64,000 bases of DNA from Fen-1258 sp964441505 (GCA_964441505.1 CAYTUV010000004.1:62001-126000), one strand, 5' to 3'; shown: positions 44,446-53,994, counted from the stretch's first letter. The notes: generated from the letters alone by a model not told the origin. A program made the numbers and translations.

Positions 44446-44763
44446 AAATCTTCTCCATGTTGGATCAAAAAATATCAAAAAATGAGGCAACTTTCAATTT
44501 ATCGTTGCATATCTTAATCAACATATTAACAGCACTCTTATTATACTAAATAGATATTTTTAAAAGGAATAATAATAATAAGTAGTGTGAATATGTTAAT
44601 AAGCCACATTTACCGTCTTTAACTGTCAAATTACAACTGAATTCACCGAAGTGATTTGTTAATAACTTCATGTTAATCGAGACTTATTAAAACATCCGTG
44701 GGTAACCCATTGGTGTAAACAACATTTATACAAATTATACACCGGATATCAACACAAAGAAAA
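44446..44763. promoter_or_regulatory. dnaA-dnaN intergenic region with DnaA-box-like repeats
   Basis: No gene lies in these 318 bp. They are AT-rich and contain TGTTAATAA at 44594-44602 and 44657-44665 (complement TTATTAACA, one mismatch from TTATNCACA), TGTTAATCG at 44671-44679 and TTATACACC at 44735-44743. With the cluster upstream of dnaA they could form a two-part origin. I could not test unwinding or GC skew. Confidence 0.5.
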
Positions 44764-46167
44764 TCACGAAACACTCATCTCAATTTTATTTTTGAGTGAA
44801 CCGAGAGTCTCTTTTGCTTTTGGATCTTTCAAAATTAGCTGCTCAATAGTAGTCTGAGAATGTATAACAGTAGAGTGGTCTCTTCCCCCAAAATGCAAAC
44901 CAATAGTTTTGAGAGATGATTTAGTTAACTGCTTAGATAAATACATGGCTACCTGACGGGCAAGTACCACTTCTTTTTTTCTGTTTTTTTCTCTAAGCTT
45001 ATTTTCTTCAACACCAAAAAACTCGCAAACAATTTTTGTTATAAGTTCTACAGAAATATTTACCTGTTTGTTTGTAGAAACTTCACGGACAGTTTTTTTA
45101 ACTAATTCAAAATCGATCTCTTTTGAATTGAGAGAAGAGTTGGCTAAAAGTTTTATCAAGCACCCCTCAAGTTCCCGAATATTTGACGAAACATTTTGGG
45201 CTATATATTCGACTATTTCTCTTGAAAGACTGATGCCGTAGACGTCGCTCTTGTTTTTTAATATGGCTACACGGGTTTCAAAATCCGGCGGTTGAATATC
45301 GGCAGATAAACCCCACGAAAAACGGGAAATCAACCGTTCGTTTAGTCCTTTCAGGTCTTTCGGCGGTTTATCGCTCGATAAAATTACCTGCTTTCCGGAT
45401 TGATGCAGTGTGTTAAAAATCTGAAAAAATAAATCCTGTGTTTTTTCTTTTCCAACAAGAAATTGGATATCATCAATTATTAGTGCGTCCATGCTTTTAT
45501 AAAAACCGGAGAACTCATTTAGTGAATTACTCTGAATAGCTTCGACAAACTCAACAGTGAAAGCATCTGATGAAACATAAATAACCCGTTTACTTGGATA
45601 TTTATCTAAAATTTTGTTTCCGATTGCGTGGATTAAATGAGTCTTTCCGAGACCAACACCGCCATAGATGAAAAGCGGGTTGAAAGATGTTTGTCCCGGA
45701 CTATCTCCAACCGCCATTGCTGCTGCGCGGGCAAGTTGATTGCCCTCACCCTTAACGAAATTATCAAAAGTATATCGCGGGTTAAGAAAAGTTTCGTAAT
45801 CAAGCGGTTTGTTTTGAATAACACCAGTTACACTGCCGTTGCTTGGCGTTAGTGGTATCGGTTCAACTGCAATTTCTTTTTCTTCATAGATTACATATAC
45901 AAGCCTTCCCAAATCGCCGAGTACCTGAGCAACGGTTTTATTGATAAGAGTGTTGTAGTGCTCTTCAATCCATTCAACAAAAAAATTATTGGGAACGTAA
46001 ATCTTAAGAGTACTATTATCCAGCTCAAATGGCTTGATGGGTAGAAACCAGGTATTATATGTAATGAAAGGAACATTCTCTTTTATAAGACTTAAACACT
46101 CCTTCCAGATATCCTTAGCGTTTTTTTCAAGCTGTAGATTCTTAGAGCTTTCAACTACATTTTGCAT
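44764..46167 (-). CDS. dnaA: Chromosomal replication initiator DnaA
   Basis: DnaA binds 9-mer boxes and opens the origin. The ATG at 46165-46167 gives 467 residues beginning MQNVVESSKNLQLEKNAKD; the longer frame to 46242 adds a hydrophobic stretch not seen in DnaA. AAA+ motifs are IYGGVGLGKTHLIHAIGN (Walker A) and DALIIDDIQFLVGKEKTQ (Walker B); the DNA-binding signature is LHFGGRDHSTVIHS. A perfect DnaA box (TTATCCACA, 46169-46177) lies right before the start codon, consistent with autoregulation. Confidence 0.96.
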   Translation of the reverse strand: MQNVVESSKNLQLEKNAKDIWKECLSLIKENVPFITYNTWFLPIKPFELDNSTLKIYVPNNFFVEWIEEHYNTLINKTVAQVLGDLGRLVYVIYEEKEIAVEPIPLTPSNGSVTGVIQNKPLDYETFLNPRYTFDNFVKGEGNQLARAAAMAVGDSPGQTSFNPLFIYGGVGLGKTHLIHAIGNKILDKYPSKRVIYVSSDAFTVEFVEAIQSNSLNEFSGFYKSMDALIIDDIQFLVGKEKTQDLFFQIFNTLHQSGKQVILSSDKPPKDLKGLNERLISRFSWGLSADIQPPDFETRVAILKNKSDVYGISLSREIVEYIAQNVSSNIRELEGCLIKLLANSSLNSKEIDFELVKKTVREVSTNKQVNISVELITKIVCEFFGVEENKLREKNRKKEVVLARQVAMYLSKQLTKSSLKTIGLHFGGRDHSTVIHSQTTIEQLILKDPKAKETLGSLKNKIEMSVS

Positions 46168-46371
46168 ATTATCCACAATATAGAACATTAAAAAAGGTAT
46201 AAAAAACAAACAATTTGGTAGTAAATTACAAGACCACCACAAGTAATAAACAAATTATTAACATTAATCGGCGCCGGTAATTCGTTTGTATTAAAGCACT
46301 TTTTAGATAAAACAAAAAAGGATGAACACCCGGCGCAAAGTTGTTATTAAAACCACGTCACTTGTTTGATG

Positions 46372-46387
46372 TGTGGAACGTTCCACA
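46372..46387. repeat. 16-bp perfect palindrome beside dnaA
   Basis: TGTGGAACGTTCCACA is a perfect two-fold palindrome. It has the same ends (TGT/ACA) and centre (ACGT) as the ParB site parS, but with the GGA and TCC blocks exchanged. The GTTCCACA halves also resemble partial DnaA boxes. It is a plausible protein-binding site of unknown reader. Confidence 0.6.
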
Positions 46388-46515
46388 AAAACAAATTATC
46401 AACAAATTATTAACACACCTATTTTCTCTTTACGGGGGAGAGTGAAGATATGTTTTGAATTCATTCTGCGCAACATAATTTTATTAAAAAAAATATTTTT
46501 CTTGTTTCCGACTGT

Positions 46516-46546
46516 TTTGAATAGATGCAGAGTAAGGCTAATTTTG
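46516..46546 (+). promoter_or_regulatory. Bacteroidota-type promoter for the asparaginase gene
   Basis: TTTG (46516-46519) and TAATTTTG (46539-46546) are separated by 19 bp, an exact match to the TTTG-N19-TAnnTTTG pattern. The start codon is 42 bp further on, preceded by AGAGAAGA. Confidence 0.65.
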
Positions 46547-46587
46547 AGCAGGTTGTTTTATAGTGCGAAAATTTATAAGAGAAGAAA

Positions 46588-47556
46588 ATGAAAAATATAT
46601 TGGTTGTTTTTACCGGCGGAACTATTTCTATGCGAATAGATGAGAAAACTAAATCAGCGATTCCGTTTTTTCGTGGTGAAGAATTAGTCGAAATGATTCC
46701 GGAGGCCAGGGCTCTAGCAAATATTTCGGCATTTGAATTTGGAAATTATCCGGGTCCCCATATCACACCGGAGTTAATGCTGGAGTTATCCAAAAAAATT
46801 AAAGAATTTATTAAGCGCAGTGAGGTGGATGGAATCATTATTACTCACGGAACAGACACACTCGAAGAGACCGCTTACTTTTTAGACCTTACAATCAAAA
46901 CCGAGAAACCAATTGTAATTATTGGGGCAATGAAGACAAGCAGTGAGCCAGACTGGGATGGACCTAAAAACCTTTTGAACGCAATTCATATCTGCAACAA
47001 CCCAAACAGCCAGGGTCTTGGGGTGCTAGTTTGTCTTAATGGAGAGATTAATGCGGCAAGCGAAGTAACGAAAACACATACCGAGGACATCGAAACCTTC
47101 CGCAGTCTGGATTTTGGAACACTTGGATTTGTTGACAAAGGAAAAGTCATTTATAACCGGTTGCCCCGCAAGTTCGAAACAATCGAAACGGAAAAAATTA
47201 TCTCTAATGTCGATCTAATTAAGGTTTATGCCGGAATGGATAAAAAGTTTTTTTGCTACTCTGCAGACACAGGAGTGGAGGGTGTTGTTGTTGAAGCAAT
47301 GGGAGTTGGCAATGTTCCGCCACCAGTTTTTGATGGAATAAAACATCTTGTAGAAAAGAAGATTCCTGTTGTTTTGGTCTCCCGCTGTCCGGCCGGAGAA
47401 ACTCTTGATAGCTATGGATATTCCGGTGCGGGTAAATGGCTAAAACAAATGGGAGTGATATTTGCGGATTATCTTAATGGTCAGAAAGCAAGAATTAAAT
47501 TGATAGTGTGTCTTGGGCAAACCACGAATCACGATGAATTAAGAAAACTGTTTTGA
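46588..47556 (+). CDS. L-asparaginase
   Basis: The 322-residue enzyme hydrolyses asparagine to aspartate and ammonia. It has both catalytic threonine motifs: VVFTGGTISMR (Thr9/Thr12 region) and IIITHGTDTLEETAYFLDL, and a C-terminal VLVSRCPAGETLDSYGYSGA. No signal peptide is visible, so a cytoplasmic type I enzyme is likely. It is transcribed away from the origin. Confidence 0.92.
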   Translation: MKNILVVFTGGTISMRIDEKTKSAIPFFRGEELVEMIPEARALANISAFEFGNYPGPHITPELMLELSKKIKEFIKRSEVDGIIITHGTDTLEETAYFLDLTIKTEKPIVIIGAMKTSSEPDWDGPKNLLNAIHICNNPNSQGLGVLVCLNGEINAASEVTKTHTEDIETFRSLDFGTLGFVDKGKVIYNRLPRKFETIETEKIISNVDLIKVYAGMDKKFFCYSADTGVEGVVVEAMGVGNVPPPVFDGIKHLVEKKIPVVLVSRCPAGETLDSYGYSGAGKWLKQMGVIFADYLNGQKARIKLIVCLGQTTNHDELRKLF

Positions 47557-47574
47557 ATGTGATGACAGAGCACT

Positions 47575-47825
47575 ATGAAACCAAAACGGAACTATTAAAT
47601 TTTTTTCGCCGTGGATTGGAACAATTGTAATTCTGCCGGTTGTGGTTTATTACATTATTGATGGCGGCCGTTTCACATTCATTGATTATGTCAATCTTCT
47701 TACCCACGAGGGCGATCACAGGATCTTTCTTTTTCGGAATTGGTATTTTAATTTTTGTTATAGCACCTCTGATTCCGCTATTCATCAAAGAGCACGAACG
47801 TGCAAACATCTCCCTCAATCTTTAA
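47575..47825 (+). pseudogene. Frameshifted remnant of a small HEGxH membrane protein
   Basis: One frame reads WIGTIVILPVVVYYIIDGG then FIDYVNLLTHEGDH; another, beginning just after, reads GSFFFGIGILIFVIAPLIPL then FIKEHERANISLNL-stop. Joined by one frameshift these give a small two-to-three-span membrane protein with a HExxH-like motif, similar to uncharacterised HEGGH membrane proteins of Bacteroidota. An early in-frame TAA after MKPKRNY also breaks the start. It follows the asparaginase gene on the same strand. Confidence 0.5.
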
Positions 47826-47833
47826 TCTCATTA

Positions 47834-50800
47834 TCACTTTTTGTTCCGAAGCGTTTGCCACGACATTAATCTGCGTAAATGAAACATATCGTTGTAGTCC
47901 CGGTTAAGATTGATAAGAGCGATATAATATCCAACAACTTTTTCATAATCGGTCATATGTAAAGCCGAAACAGCCCCCAGATAATAGTAACTTTCTGCAT
48001 CTATCAATTTAATCAGATCCGGATTAGCGCGGATAATTTTTTCGACACGGGTGCACATCTCTCCAGCGGCTGTGTACTCGCTGTTTTGTAAAAATCCTTT
48101 TGTAAGCTGCAGATATACCTTAATTAAAGAAACGCTGTCGCGTTTTGTGGTTCTGATAAAAGCCACGGCTTCACGTTCTAGGGAAAATAATTTCATAAAT
48201 GTAGTAGCGTTTGTTTTTTCTAAAACCAATTTGTTGTTATAGTCTTTTATTACCTGAGCGGAATCCGGGAATAGTGAAATCAAATTTTCTAAAATTGTTG
48301 TGCTGGAACCGGCCAGACTGAGGTTTTTATATGATTTGGAAAACAGAACGTTGGCAGTGTAATCTCTCGGATACAGTTCTAATAAATATTTTGACATTCC
48401 GAATGCAAACCTTGCATTAACATTTGTCTTATGAAGATACTGAACAGTGTTGATGATGTTGTTTTTATCCGGAGGGAATTTCTTTACAAACTCTTTTATC
48501 AACAAGCCATTGGATGAAATATCAAACTTTTCGTCGAACGAATAGATGTAAGAGGATTGTTTTCCCACATAAAAAGCTTTTGGGGCAATGAATTCAAGAA
48601 TTGGGTGAATTTCAGAATTGATCGGCCTGTCGGCGGCCATTGTAAAAAACCCTCGAGGCGAGACCGACTGGCATGACAAAAACGTAAAAAGGTTTGAAAT
48701 TCCTATTCTCTCAAAATCTTCCTTAATTGTTGAGACAAGAAACTTTTTTTGCAGAAGTTCGGTGTTTAACCTCAATTCCTTTTTGGAACCAACAAGAATT
48801 ATATCGTTTGCAACTGAATTCCACATCTGCGCATTTGGAAACACAGACGAAAACGTATTAATAACAAGTTTTACTACATTGTCATCTGCCTCATAAAGGT
48901 GAAACCACTGAACCATAATTCCATCTGAATTCAACTTTGCCAAGCATTTTTCGAAATATTCTTTGGAGAACAAATTTCCTATCCCGGCGATCCATGGATT
49001 TGACGGTTCGGAAATTATAACATCATATTTCTCTTTTGATAATTTTAAGAGAGTAACCGCATCCTCGTTAACTAACCGTAGGCGTGGGTCATTTGTGCAG
49101 GCTCTGTTTTCTTTTTCAAAATATTTTGCAGCGTTGATAACTTCCTTGGATATCTCGGCACAGGTGATCTTATCGACGGGATGAGTCAGAACGGAACCAA
49201 TTGTTGTTCCACTTCCAAATCCGACCACAAAAATATTTTTTGGATTCGGGTGCAGCATCATCGGAATTTGAGCAAGTAAAACCTGGGTGGGCATATCAAA
49301 GTATGAACTAGCATCCGGCTTGCCGTTGATGATCAGTCTCTTGTTGTCGGGATTGACCATAGATTGGGTAACGGCAACAGTTGCGTTTCGCCCCTCTTCA
49401 TAAAACACTATTTTTTCATTAAGTGAATTTTTTGAAAACTCTTCGAATGAAGATGGCGATATTCCGCCAAACGATCTGAACACACCCTTTATCATTATGT
49501 TCTCGTTCCATGCAGGAAAAAGAAAAATATAGAACAAAAACACCCCCACAAAGAAGACAGACGCCGCGACTCTCCAAGTAGAAGAAAAAAGTTGTGAATA
49601 CCAGAAGAGTATTATAGCGGCAAAAAGGTTTAACGCAATTCCGATTTCAAACGATCCCTTTATTCCCAAAAATGGAATGAATACCACCCCCGTTAGAATT
49701 ACTCCACCCACAGTTCCTATTGTGTTCACAGAAAATATTCTTCCAACGGAAAAGCCCACTTTATTGTTTGACCGCGAGATTATTTCTGTTGCAACTGGAA
49801 GAGCCATTCCCATAAAGAGTGTTGGAAAAAACATCAGAGCAAAACAGATTAAAAATTCGGCAACGAGAAATATTTCAAACGACTGCGGGGTTTTGGAAAA
49901 AATTATTGACACCCTCCAAAGGAAATAAGGAAGCCGTTCATAAAACAGAAGCACCAGCATTGTTGAAAAAGCTATAGCCGTCTGAGTGAATGCAAGGAGC
50001 TTCACATAATTATACTTGATAAAATATTTCCGTGAGACGATTAAACTGCCAATAGTGATCCCTCCGATGAAGGCCATCAACATTATCGAGAAGGCGTATG
50101 TCGATGAACCAAAAAAATTGATAAGTAAGCGCACCCAGACCATTTCATAAATAAGTGCGGCCATTCCGGAAATTCCGGCAACCATCACAACGGCCGCGGC
50201 CGTTTTTTTGCCGACACCTACCAACGTAGTCGTCACTTCAGTCTCGTTGTTCGGCCCAGATGAATCCGGCAAAACATTTTTATTCTTTATTGATAACACG
50301 AAACCCGCTAGTCCGGCCAGAATATTTAAGAATGCCGTAGCATAAATTGTAATATTCAGGCCAAACTCTTTGATCAAAACAAATCCGGCAAAAAACACTC
50401 CGATAACAGCGCCAAAAGAATTTAGAAAATAAAGCAAAGCTATTTCTTTTCGGGCATCTTGGATCTTATCCACAAAAAATTTACTTAACACAGGAAGAGT
50501 ACCGCCCATTGCGGTTGTCGGGGCAAGTAACAATAGCGCAGCCACGAAAAATCTTAACACAGTAAACAAGAAATTTTGAGACGAAACATTTAAACCGGAA
50601 GCGGCAGAAAGAAATAGATTTCCAATAAGTGTGCTCAGAGTTGGATATAAAAGGCAATAGACGCCGATGAACAACTCCAGCGCAGAGTAAATCTTAACCG
50701 GATTTTTTAATGCATCTGATTTTTTGCCGAAAAGATAGTTTCCTAATGCAAGTCCACCCAGAAAAGTGGCAAGCACTGTCATCTGTGCGTAAGTTGTATT

Positions 50801-50896
50801 GCCCAAGAACAAACTCAGGTATTTAAACCAAACGATTTGATAAATCAGCCCCGCAATTCCACTAACAATAAAAAGCAGAGAGATTATTGCTTTCAT
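47834..50896 (-). CDS. Fused membrane protein / spermidine synthase-like protein
   Basis: With the start at the ATG of MKAIISLLF (50896) the product has 1020 residues. The first 500 hold about 14 membrane spans in two related halves (SGIAGLIYQIVWFKYLSLFL and SGMAALIYEMVWVRLLINFF; GGTLPVLSKFF and GMALPVATEII). Residues 530-780 are a spermidine-synthase-like Rossmann domain (IFVVGFGSGTTIGSVL, VIISEPSNPWIAGIGNLFS, EYFEKCLAKL). The C-terminus is helical and TPR-like. Such fusions are widespread but poorly understood; polyamine synthesis is not proven. A longer start at 50917 is possible. Confidence 0.82.
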   Translation of the reverse strand: MKAIISLLFIVSGIAGLIYQIVWFKYLSLFLGNTTYAQMTVLATFLGGLALGNYLFGKKSDALKNPVKIYSALELFIGVYCLLYPTLSTLIGNLFLSAASGLNVSSQNFLFTVLRFFVAALLLLAPTTAMGGTLPVLSKFFVDKIQDARKEIALLYFLNSFGAVIGVFFAGFVLIKEFGLNITIYATAFLNILAGLAGFVLSIKNKNVLPDSSGPNNETEVTTTLVGVGKKTAAAVVMVAGISGMAALIYEMVWVRLLINFFGSSTYAFSIMLMAFIGGITIGSLIVSRKYFIKYNYVKLLAFTQTAIAFSTMLVLLFYERLPYFLWRVSIIFSKTPQSFEIFLVAEFLICFALMFFPTLFMGMALPVATEIISRSNNKVGFSVGRIFSVNTIGTVGGVILTGVVFIPFLGIKGSFEIGIALNLFAAIILFWYSQLFSSTWRVAASVFFVGVFLFYIFLFPAWNENIMIKGVFRSFGGISPSSFEEFSKNSLNEKIVFYEEGRNATVAVTQSMVNPDNKRLIINGKPDASSYFDMPTQVLLAQIPMMLHPNPKNIFVVGFGSGTTIGSVLTHPVDKITCAEISKEVINAAKYFEKENRACTNDPRLRLVNEDAVTLLKLSKEKYDVIISEPSNPWIAGIGNLFSKEYFEKCLAKLNSDGIMVQWFHLYEADDNVVKLVINTFSSVFPNAQMWNSVANDIILVGSKKELRLNTELLQKKFLVSTIKEDFERIGISNLFTFLSCQSVSPRGFFTMAADRPINSEIHPILEFIAPKAFYVGKQSSYIYSFDEKFDISSNGLLIKEFVKKFPPDKNNIINTVQYLHKTNVNARFAFGMSKYLLELYPRDYTANVLFSKSYKNLSLAGSSTTILENLISLFPDSAQVIKDYNNKLVLEKTNATTFMKLFSLEREAVAFIRTTKRDSVSLIKVYLQLTKGFLQNSEYTAAGEMCTRVEKIIRANPDLIKLIDAESYYYLGAVSALHMTDYEKVVGYYIALINLNRDYNDMFHLRRLMSWQTLRNKK

Positions 50897-51057
50897 ATTT
50901 TGTCTATGAGCGTTCATATTATATCCTTACGCAAAAGAGTTGCTGGCAATTTAATAAAGGTTTTTGGGAAAATTGTGACTCGGTGCAAAGAAAATTGATT
51001 TTGGCAAGAGACCATGAGTGTGGAAATATTGTAAACTTCCACACTTTTAGAACCTTG

Positions 51058-52350
51058 CTACAAGAAAATTAATTGGACTATTATAAAAATGGGCAGAAGA
51101 ATGATTAGCGAAAACTTGTAGATGTAAGCAAAGAAATCGGGCATCTTAATATTGTTCTCTTCCGCAACGGCCTTTACCATAAAATTTGGTCCGTTGCCGA
51201 TGTATGTCATAGAACCGAAGAATACTGCGCCCACAGAAATTGCTTTTAGAATTTCTTCAGGGATACCGGCAACCAACGTTCCGGTGTTAATGCCTAAGCC
51301 CATTGCAAGAGAATGAAAGGTTACGGCTGTTGGAGTGTTGTCAAGAAAACTGCTCAAGGCGCCGGTGAAATAATAAAATTGATTTACTGACGTAACCCCA
51401 AGAATCTTTGCGTTTGATTCAAGAAAGAGCAGACAGGGAACCATTGTTACAAAAATACCAAGGAACAAATAAGCAACTTCTTTAATCGGTTCCCATGTAA
51501 AATTGTTTGATACTCTCAACAAGTTGGACGTAAAGAGAAGAGAGAGAATTCCCATTCCGAGTATCGCGCCTTCGCGGATAAATTTGAAGTAATTATTCTC
51601 TCTGATAAACGGCAGATACTGTTCGTTTAAAAATGCGACTGACAACACTATACCTATAAGCCAAATGAAATTTAAATTCCCCTGTACCTTTATAGGGTGA
51701 ATGTTCAACCTATCGGCAATTATTGCTTTTGCTGGTTCCCTTTTGTGATAGTAAGAATCAACTACAAAGTATACAATTAGCAGAAGAAGGTTCGTTAGAA
51801 ACCATTCCGGAGTTAATTTTAAAAACCATGTAAACGGCGCACCACGTAGATACATCATGAACAACGGCGGATCTCCAAGTGGAGTTAATAGACCGCCGCA
51901 ATTGGCAATTATTCCAATAAAGAAGAGAATTGTGTGTACTTTAAAAACTCTCTCTTTATTAGTCTGAATTACCGGTCTGATTAGCAGCATTGCCGCGCCG
52001 GTTGTTCCCATAAAAGAAGCAAGCACAGCCCCGATTGCCAGAAACAAAGTGTTGACAGCCGGCTTGGCTTCGATATCACCCGTAAGATAAATACCGCCAG
52101 TTATTGTAAAGAGAGCACCAAGAAGAATGATAAAAGGAACGTAGTCGAAAACAATCGTTTCAAGAAGTTTCTCACTTAATCCAGCGGTAAACAGATAAAT
52201 AATAATTGGTATGCTTAACACAACGGCAACGATGAGCTTGTTTTTATTTTTCTCCCAAAAATGGTTAAAGAAAAGCGGGAAAACTGCGATTGATAAAAGC
52301 ATTAAAATAAAAGGCAGCATTGTGAGAATTGGAATATTGGTATGTTGCAT
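51058..52350 (-). CDS. Sodium:proton antiporter, NhaD/CitM-like
   Basis: The 430-residue integral membrane protein has 11-12 spans and ion-transporter superfamily motifs: ASFMGTTGAAMLLIRPVI, NCGGLLTPLGDPPLFMMYLR, ALSSFLDNTPTAVTFHSLAM and MTYIGNGPNFMVKAVAEE. These paired hairpin motifs are typical of NhaD-type antiporters and related anion carriers. Sodium/proton exchange is the usual annotation; another substrate is possible. It is followed by a 137-bp gap and preceded by mscL. Confidence 0.8.
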   Translation of the reverse strand: MQHTNIPILTMLPFILMLLSIAVFPLFFNHFWEKNKNKLIVAVVLSIPIIIYLFTAGLSEKLLETIVFDYVPFIILLGALFTITGGIYLTGDIEAKPAVNTLFLAIGAVLASFMGTTGAAMLLIRPVIQTNKERVFKVHTILFFIGIIANCGGLLTPLGDPPLFMMYLRGAPFTWFLKLTPEWFLTNLLLLIVYFVVDSYYHKREPAKAIIADRLNIHPIKVQGNLNFIWLIGIVLSVAFLNEQYLPFIRENNYFKFIREGAILGMGILSLLFTSNLLRVSNNFTWEPIKEVAYLFLGIFVTMVPCLLFLESNAKILGVTSVNQFYYFTGALSSFLDNTPTAVTFHSLAMGLGINTGTLVAGIPEEILKAISVGAVFFGSMTYIGNGPNFMVKAVAEENNIKMPDFFAYIYKFSLIILLPIFIIVQLIFL

Positions 52351-52470
52351 TAAAAGAATCCGGTTGAGTTAAAGACTGAACCAAACTTATAGCACAAGTG
52401 AATTCTTATCAACAAAAAAATAAATATTATGCAGAAGTGAAAACCTCAAATGAATCGAGGATGAAATGAA

Positions 52471-52851
52471 TTATTTCTTCAGAAGGTCTCTGATCTGAGT
52501 TAGAAGCATAACTTCTTCGCTCGGTTTAGGAGGTTCAGCTAGTTTTGCTTCCTCTTTTTTCTTCAAGCGATTCAGAGTTTTTATCATTATGAAAATAGCA
52601 AACGCCACAATAATAAAATCGATAACAGTGTTTAGAAACATTCCGTATTTAATAACAACGCCGCCCGTTAGAGTAATGGACAAACCGCTGAAATCAATAC
52701 CACCAACCAGCAAACCAATAGGGGGCATTATAACATCAGCTACTAGAGAAGAAACGATTTTACCAAACGCGGCTCCGATGATAATACCAACTGCCATGTC
52801 AACTACATTACCCTTCATGGCAAAAGCTTTAAACTCGTCAACCATCTTCAT
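52471..52851 (-). CDS. mscL: Large-conductance mechanosensitive channel
   Basis: The 126-residue channel releases solutes on osmotic downshock. The N-terminal helix (EFKAFAMKGNVVDMAVGIII) leads into the glycine-rich gate helix (GAAFGKIVSSLVADVIMPPI); the second span is FLNTVIDFIIVAFAIFIMI, and a charged C-terminal bundle (PPKPSEEVMLLTQIRDLL) closes it. Length and order are standard. Confidence 0.95.
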   Translation of the reverse strand: MKMVDEFKAFAMKGNVVDMAVGIIIGAAFGKIVSSLVADVIMPPIGLLVGGIDFSGLSITLTGGVVIKYGMFLNTVIDFIIVAFAIFIMIKTLNRLKKKEEAKLAEPPKPSEEVMLLTQIRDLLKK

Positions 52852-52900
52852 GGAAGTACTCCTGTTTTATTCGTTGAAATGTTTTTCGAAAAAGACTTGA

Positions 52901-53971
52901 TTAACTATGTTTTAAGATATCCAAATAATCTTTATATGCAAACATGCGATTTCGCTGCTGCCCGGTAATTTCTTCCAGAATCTTTTCCTCAAGAAATTTT
53001 GTTATAACAACATTTGCCGTCTGCTTGTTGAGATTGAGTTCTTTTGTTATGAATGAAAGAGAAATAATTGGTCTATTGAAAAGAAGATCAAAAAATTTTA
53101 AGGAAGCAGAGGACACAAATTCTTTGTTCAAAATTCGTTGGTAATCGTTTTGCTCAAGACTAGATATTTTTTTTATCGTTGCAATTGTATGAATTGCCGC
53201 ATCAATTACGATGCGAAGAAAAAATTTGATCCAGCTTTCCCAACTTCTATTTTTTTCCAAATCTTCAAGTCTGTCAAAATACTCTGCCCGTCTTCTATGA
53301 AGTTGTTCTGAAATTTGAAGCGTCGGTGCAGTTAATCTCTTTTTCCACAATAGATGAATTTGGAATAGAATTCTTCCTACAAGTCCATTCCTGCTTGAGA
53401 AAGGATGAATCATTTCAAATTGTGCGTGAATCAATGCAGCATTCACAATTACCGGATAAGAAATATTAGAAGCTATATAGTGTTCAAGTCCTTGCATTAG
53501 TGCCGGTATCTCTTGAGGTTGAGGCGGAATATATTTTGCGTTTGATTGATTTGTTGAATATTGTCCGACAAAAGTTTGAGCTTCTCGAAAGACACCAAAA
53601 GGACCGCTCTCACTCGCGCCGTCTCTAAATAATTCTTTATGAATTGATTTTATGATGTGCGAAGAACTGGAAACATTTCGTAATAACTTTTGCCCGAGCG
53701 AAAGCGAACTTATGTAATTGTTAATTTTCCGCAATTCTGTTTTATCATCCTGAACCAACAACTTGAATAAATTTTGCAATGATAACTTTAAATCATCAAC
53801 CAAATTGCTATTAAATGCTTCAAGAAGAGTGAGCGTTGAAATGATAAAATGGTTCTCAGGTAGAATGCTGATGGCTCCATCAAGTTGATACAACAACTTA
53901 TCCGCCTCATTAATCAAGGCAAATGTTTCTGAATCAAGACGGATTTTAGGCTCTGGTGGGAGTGGATTCAT
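52901..53971 (-). CDS. Fic family protein with degenerate catalytic motif and C-terminal winged helix
   Basis: The 356-residue protein has a Fic_N-like N-terminus, FREAQTFVGQYS, IPPQPQEIPALMQGLEHYI, and a Fic motif reading MIHPFSSRNGLVGRIL. Compared with HPFxDGNGRxGR, the histidine is kept but the acidic residue is Ser, the first Gly is Arg and the ATP-binding Arg is Leu. AMP transfer is therefore doubtful. The N-terminal inhibitory motif is also poor (LLEAFNSN). The C-terminus is a winged helix (ITKELNLNKQTANVVITKFL). An operator-like cluster lies upstream (53995-54057). It may be a regulator or a Fic with altered chemistry. Confidence 0.8.
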   Translation of the reverse strand: MNPLPPEPKIRLDSETFALINEADKLLYQLDGAISILPENHFIISTLTLLEAFNSNLVDDLKLSLQNLFKLLVQDDKTELRKINNYISSLSLGQKLLRNVSSSSHIIKSIHKELFRDGASESGPFGVFREAQTFVGQYSTNQSNAKYIPPQPQEIPALMQGLEHYIASNISYPVIVNAALIHAQFEMIHPFSSRNGLVGRILFQIHLLWKKRLTAPTLQISEQLHRRRAEYFDRLEDLEKNRSWESWIKFFLRIVIDAAIHTIATIKKISSLEQNDYQRILNKEFVSSASLKFFDLLFNRPIISLSFITKELNLNKQTANVVITKFLEEKILEEITGQQRNRMFAYKDYLDILKHS

Positions 53972-53994
53972 TTTATTTTATAATCAGTATTTCG

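Larger units (their letters stand above)
46168..46587. other. Candidate origin of replication (oriC) upstream of dnaA
   Basis: This 420-bp gene-free region separates dnaA (leftward) from the asparaginase gene (rightward). It holds TTATCCACA (46169-46177), TTATTAACA (46255-46263 and 46407-46415), TTATCAACA (46396-46404), a 16-bp perfect palindrome (46372-46387) and a very AT-rich stretch (46481-46503) suitable for unwinding. A Bacteroidota-type promoter for the rightward gene ends it. Gene order (dnaA-dnaN-recF-gyrB) supports an origin here. The exact unwinding site is not known. Confidence 0.6.

Noticed and set aside
46372..46387. Canonical parS site
   Set aside because: Only 10 of 16 positions match the standard parS; the inner blocks are swapped. 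It is reported as a palindrome only.
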